A stretch of DNA of 64,000 nt from Pseudomonas sp. B21-015 (GTDB taxonomy: Bacteria; Pseudomonadota; Gammaproteobacteria; Pseudomonadales; Pseudomonadaceae). Each line of letters opens with the position of its first letter. Position 1 is the stretch's first letter. The notes below the pieces were generated by a model. The model did not search any database. It saw only the letters and a program-made list of their open reading frames with translations, and was not told the DNA's origin. The position numbers were made by a program, and so were the translations under genes. The stretch lies in contig NZ_CP087196.1 of assembly GCF_024749285.1 (NCBI RefSeq), forward strand, positions 2,728,001 to 2,792,000, given 5' to 3'. Shown here one piece after another: positions 60,755 through 64,000 of the stretch.

Positions 60755-61576
60755 TCAGTCCAATGGCTTGGCGCGGTTGGCGAGCGCAGCCATGCGTTGC
60801 GACAGATCCTGCGCCAGGGCAAGGATCTGCTGCCCTTGTGTCTCTTCCTGGGCACTGTCGCGTTCTCGCACCGGGCGCACGCAACTGATGCTGCCGACGA
60901 CCTTGCCATCGCCGTCGAAAATCGGCGCGGCCAGACCATAGACGCCCGCGTCGACTTCACCTGCGCTGGCCACATAGCCTTGGCGACGCAGTTGCTGCAG
61001 CGAGCGACGAAACGCCTCCCAGGTCTGGCCAAGTTGACTGGCGCGCACTTCATCGGGGTGGTCGAGAAACAGTTGGCTGTGTTGGCGCGAGGTCATGTTG
61101 GCGAGGATCGCCTTGGACGTGGCCCCCAGGAACAAGGGCCTGGGCGAGCCACGGGAGTAGCTGACCTCACTGAACAGGTCTCCGTGCTGGTGAATGCACA
61201 CGACCTGGTCCTTGAACAGCCGGCAGATCAGCCACACCTGATGTTCGCTCCACTGCGGGAAGTTGGGCTCAAGCGATTGTGCGGCGCGTACGAGGGGGTC
61301 GCTCAGGCGCAGCTGGCGGTCCCAGGTAATGATCCGCGCGCCGAGGGCATAACGCCCGGCTTCGACCTGGAACAACAGGTTGGCCTCGGCCAATTCGCGC
61401 ACATAGCGGTAGATCGTCGAACGGGTAAAGCCCAAGGCGCCGCCCATGTCGTCCACCGCCCAGATCGGGCTCTGTTCGGTGAACAGGTCGAGTACCCGCA
61501 GCATGCGCTCCAGGCTCGAGCCTTTGCTGTCGCCATCCTGCTCGGGCAGGGCGTCAGGGGTGTGTAGGTTTTCCAT
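60755..61576 (-). CDS. IclR-family transcriptional regulator
   Basis: 273 residues with an N-terminal winged helix (MLRVLDLFTEQSPIWAVDDM, FTRSTIYRYVREL) and a C-terminal IclR effector domain (DAGVYGLAAPIFDGDGKVVG). It starts 2 bases after the FAH-family gene stop and lies inside the catabolic operon, so it probably controls it. The palindrome at 62485 is a candidate site. Confidence 0.87.
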   Translation of the reverse strand: MENLHTPDALPEQDGDSKGSSLERMLRVLDLFTEQSPIWAVDDMGGALGFTRSTIYRYVRELAEANLLFQVEAGRYALGARIITWDRQLRLSDPLVRAAQSLEPNFPQWSEHQVWLICRLFKDQVVCIHQHGDLFSEVSYSRGSPRPLFLGATSKAILANMTSRQHSQLFLDHPDEVRASQLGQTWEAFRRSLQQLRRQGYVASAGEVDAGVYGLAAPIFDGDGKVVGSISCVRPVRERDSAQEETQGQQILALAQDLSQRMAALANRAKPLD

Positions 61577-61578
61577 GC

Positions 61579-62430
61579 TTATTGCTCGTCCACGATGCTG
61601 TTGCGCAGGGTGCCGATTCGAGCGATTTCGACCTCGACCTGATCGCCCGGTTTCATCCACACCGGCGGCTCGCGGAACGCACCGACGCCGCCGGTGGTGC
61701 CGGTGACAATCACGTCACCGGGAGCCAGTTCGGTGAAGGTGGAGCAGTATTCGATCAATTGGCGCACATCGAAAATCATGTCGCTGGTGCGGGTGTGCTG
61801 CATCACTTCGCCATTGAGGCGGGTGGTCAATTCCAGGTCCTGTGGATCGCCGATCTCGTCGCCGGTCACCAACCAGGGGCCGAAACCGCCGGTGTTCGGG
61901 AAGTTCTTGCCGGGGACGAACTGAATGGTGTGCTTCTGCCAGTCGCGGACACTGCCGTCGTTGTAGCAGGCGTAACCGGCGACGTAGTCCAGTGCGTCGG
62001 CATGTTTGACATGGCGGGCCGCTTTACCGATCACCACCGCCAGCTCGCCCTCGAAATCAAGCTTGTGGGACGCCGTTGGGCGAACGATGGGTTGCAGGTG
62101 GGCGGTCTGACTGTCAGCGAAGCGAGTAAAGATCATGGGGTAGGTCGGCATCTCACGACCGGTTTCGCGCACGTGGGTGGCGTAGTTGATGCCGATGCAC
62201 AGCACTTTGCCCGGGTTCGGGATCACCGGCAGGAACGTCACGTCAGCCAAGGGAATACGCGGCAGGCTTACCAGGCGCGCAGCGGTCAGCTCGTTCAGGC
62301 GGTTGTGGCCGATGGCCTGTTTGAGATCGCTGCCAAGGGTTGGCTTGAGCGATTCCAGGTCGATGATTTGATCACCTTCGACCACACCGTAGCTGCTACG
62401 GCCTTGGACAATAAAGCTTGCGAGTTTCAT
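61579..62430 (-). CDS. Fumarylacetoacetate hydrolase (FAH) family protein
   Basis: A 283-residue FAH-fold enzyme with the metal-binding block KLDFEGELAVVIGKAARH (acidic residues) and VTGTTGGVGAFREPP. In ring-cleavage pathways these act as hydrolases, decarboxylases or isomerases on the opened product. ATG at 62430 with GGAGG nearby; upstream in-frame sequence is promoter DNA and a repeat. First gene of the minus-strand operon. Confidence 0.87.
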   Translation of the reverse strand: MKLASFIVQGRSSYGVVEGDQIIDLESLKPTLGSDLKQAIGHNRLNELTAARLVSLPRIPLADVTFLPVIPNPGKVLCIGINYATHVRETGREMPTYPMIFTRFADSQTAHLQPIVRPTASHKLDFEGELAVVIGKAARHVKHADALDYVAGYACYNDGSVRDWQKHTIQFVPGKNFPNTGGFGPWLVTGDEIGDPQDLELTTRLNGEVMQHTRTSDMIFDVRQLIEYCSTFTELAPGDVIVTGTTGGVGAFREPPVWMKPGDQVEVEIARIGTLRNSIVDEQ

Positions 62431-62776
62431 GGAGGCTCCTGGAGAGAGGGAGGGTGCAATGAGGGTTAATCTAGTCTTGCTATAAAATCCTGTAAAGCAG
62501 GATTTATACAAAAATCCTAAAATATGGAATTTATGTACTTTTTGGCGAGGCTGTCCCTTTGGCGGACTTGGGGAGCAAAGGGAGGGGAGGCAGGCAGCCA
62601 CCGCAGATGGCAGGGGCCGCGAGAGGTGCGCAAAAGGCTCTAAACCTGTGGGAGCGAGCTTGCTCGCGATGAGGTCTGCCAGTTCAATACTCATGTAACT
62701 GAACCGCCGCCATCGCGAGCAAGCTCGCTCCCACAGGGATTGTGCTTAATTGACGGGCATCAGGGCCCGATGCCAA
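62431..62776 (-). promoter_or_regulatory. Operon control region with palindromes
   Basis: AAATCCTG-TAAAG-CAGGATTT (62485-62505) is a perfect 8-bp-arm palindrome about 55 bases upstream of the FAH-family start. A weaker version, AAATCC-TAAAATAT-GGAATTT, follows at about 62512-62532. The stretch is AT-rich compared with its surroundings and probably holds the promoter and operators. A REP pair fills 62645-62738. Confidence 0.55.
62645..62738. repeat. REP pair
   Basis: CTGTGGGAGCGAGCTTGCTCG facing CGAGCAAGCTCGCTCCCACAG across about 50 bases. Confidence 0.88.
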
Positions 62777-64000
62777 TCAATTGCTTGGTGCCCAGCAGCC
62801 ATGCAGCGACATGCGCATCCGGAAGGGAATCCTGATCCGGGCAATGGGACCGCTGGCCATGTCACGGGTGTCCAGCACGACCAGTTCACTGCGCCCTTCG
62901 GCAATGAGGTTGAGCAGGGCAACCACGTAGCCATCGGCTTCCTCTGCATCCGCCGAGCGCGGTATGAAGATGGGCTCCTGGAAGCATCCGCTGTCGCCGG
63001 GAAACCAGGCGTCGGTGCGGCCTGTCTGCAGGTCCAGGTGCGTCAGCAGGTTGAAAAACTGGAAGGGTATCGGCCCATTCGCCGGGTTGTAAGGACGCTC
63101 AGGATCAAAGGCGAGCAGGAAACCATGCTGGTACTTTCGACCGATGTAGCGATCATCACACCGTGGAAACTCGCAGGGATATTCCGTCAGAGGCTGCGGT
63201 TGAACGTCCTCCTGCGCGCCATTCAGGTCGAAGGTCCAGCGCATCAGGCTGGCGGCCAGGGTTTCAGGCGGTGGTACGTAGCCGTCGGCCTGGGGGAAGA
63301 AGTAGAAGATATTCCCTCCGGTGACCGGCATGTCCACATACACCTTGCCGTCCTCATCGAACGCATTGAGCGTATGCCCCTGGAAACCGTCCTTGGGCCC
63401 CTTGAACCAACGCACATCTTCCCCACGCCCGTTGCGCGGCACGATGGCGAACAGCTGGGGCAGGTCGGGTTGCCACTGGAAATGTGGCCCGCCGTTTTTC
63501 ATGCGCTCGACGTCCACCGTCAACGGAATCAACGGGAACACCACGTACCGTTCGGTCACCGCGAAATCATGCACCATCGCCGCATAAGGCGCCTGGAACC
63601 AGATCTCGTTCAGCAGCTTTCCGTCCGGCGAGATTTCGAAATAGGCCAGGTCGGGCGTGCCGTCGCCTTTGGCCTCATAACTGCAGGCCAGCAGGTTGCC
63701 TGTCACCGGATCGAGCTTGGGGTGGGCGGTGAACGTCGCAGCTTTGATCTGCCCATCAAAGCTCCATTCGCCGAGGGTTTCCAGGGTTTCGAGATCCATC
63801 GCCCAAGGCAGGGCATCTTCCTTGAGCGCCAACAGGACGCCGTTGTGAGGGATAACGGTGGTGTTGGCGGTGGTGTTGTTTTTCGCCGCGAGGGGGTCAT
63901 TGGTGTAGACGTTTCGATAGACGCCGTTGAGCGAACGCCCTTCACGGCGCTGGGCCAGCAGGCGATCGGTCTTCACGTAGCGGCGTCGCATCGAGACCTT
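62777..64000 (-). CDS. Carotenoid oxygenase family protein (lignostilbene dioxygenase-like), C-terminal part
   Basis: 408 residues are visible; the 5' end lies beyond the window. The RPE65/lignostilbene dioxygenase family uses four histidines to bind iron. Candidates here are His in FTAHPKLDP, MVHDFAVTERY, GFQGHTLNAFDEDG and, near the C-terminus, SLHGCW. Members cleave a C=C bond in stilbenes, isoeugenol or carotenoids, releasing aldehydes. Its place beside an aromatic aldehyde dehydrogenase and ring-cleavage genes favours a phenylpropanoid or stilbenoid substrate. Confidence 0.85.
   Translation of the reverse strand, partial: KVSMRRRYVKTDRLLAQRREGRSLNGVYRNVYTNDPLAAKNNTTANTTVIPHNGVLLALKEDALPWAMDLETLETLGEWSFDGQIKAATFTAHPKLDPVTGNLLACSYEAKGDGTPDLAYFEISPDGKLLNEIWFQAPYAAMVHDFAVTERYVVFPLIPLTVDVERMKNGGPHFQWQPDLPQLFAIVPRNGRGEDVRWFKGPKDGFQGHTLNAFDEDGKVYVDMPVTGGNIFYFFPQADGYVPPPETLAASLMRWTFDLNGAQEDVQPQPLTEYPCEFPRCDDRYIGRKYQHGFLLAFDPERPYNPANGPIPFQFFNLLTHLDLQTGRTDAWFPGDSGCFQEPIFIPRSADAEEADGYVVALLNLIAEGRSELVVLDTRDMASGPIARIRIPFRMRMSLHGCWAPSN

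Overview
The window looks like a fluorescent-group Pseudomonas chromosome. The GC content is high. The gene order gacA-uvrC-pgsA-tRNA-Gly, a TTG-started gacA, an aerobic CobN-type cobalamin cluster, an hbcR/hbdH/acetoacetyl-CoA synthetase cluster, and many REP-type palindromic repeats (GGGAGC / GCTCCC arms) between genes all fit that group. No CRISPR array, rRNA or intact insertion sequence was seen.

Layout. 1-1534: the 3' end of a fatty-acid cis/trans isomerase gene, then nfuA. 1700-11431: cobalamin genes in two divergent, B12-riboswitch-controlled units. On the minus strand these are cbtB-cbtA-cobE-cobM (cobalt uptake and corrin ring). On the plus strand they are cobW-cobN and a ChlI/ChlD-type chelatase gene. 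That last gene appears to make two subunits through a -1 ribosomal frameshift (A AAA AAG plus an 11-bp hairpin). cobN itself carries a REP repeat inserted in frame. 11616-13780: a PLD-family protein and a thioredoxin-like protein. 14131-20860: an amino-acid-type ABC transporter, RidA, an IclR regulator, a PLP dehydratase/deaminase and a KDG-type sugar kinase. This set is best explained as catabolism of an amino-sugar acid such as D-glucosaminate. 21003-25110: a PpiC, a hybrid histidine kinase and PilU. 25234-31219: beta-hydroxybutyrate/acetoacetate use under a sigma-54 activator.

31488-38454 is an accessory block. It encodes a 1331-residue protein of tandem beta-type domains ending in RCC1-like repeats, a smaller protein with the same domain plus an Ig-like domain, and two halovibrin-like secreted proteins, one of them internally deleted. 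A third protein with the same domain lies at 45734. Between them sit the yejABEF peptide importer (minus strand), a second PpiC and a lipase. 46846-48398: a DAHP synthase preceded by a terminator and a leader peptide rich in aromatic codons, which suggests attenuation. 48562-52953: a nitrilase-family enzyme, a GNAT acetyltransferase, gacA, uvrC and pgsA. 53017-55387: tRNA-Gly followed by integrase debris and a chimeric pseudogene (chemoreceptor N-terminus joined to an efflux outer-membrane C-terminus), a scar of past integration and deletion. 55577-64000: an aromatic-degradation cluster with AraC and IclR regulators, aldehyde dehydrogenase, extradiol-type dioxygenase, flavin hydroxylase, FAH-family hydrolase and a carotenoid-oxygenase-family enzyme that runs off the window end.

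Function names rest on motifs read by eye and on family knowledge; no database search was run.
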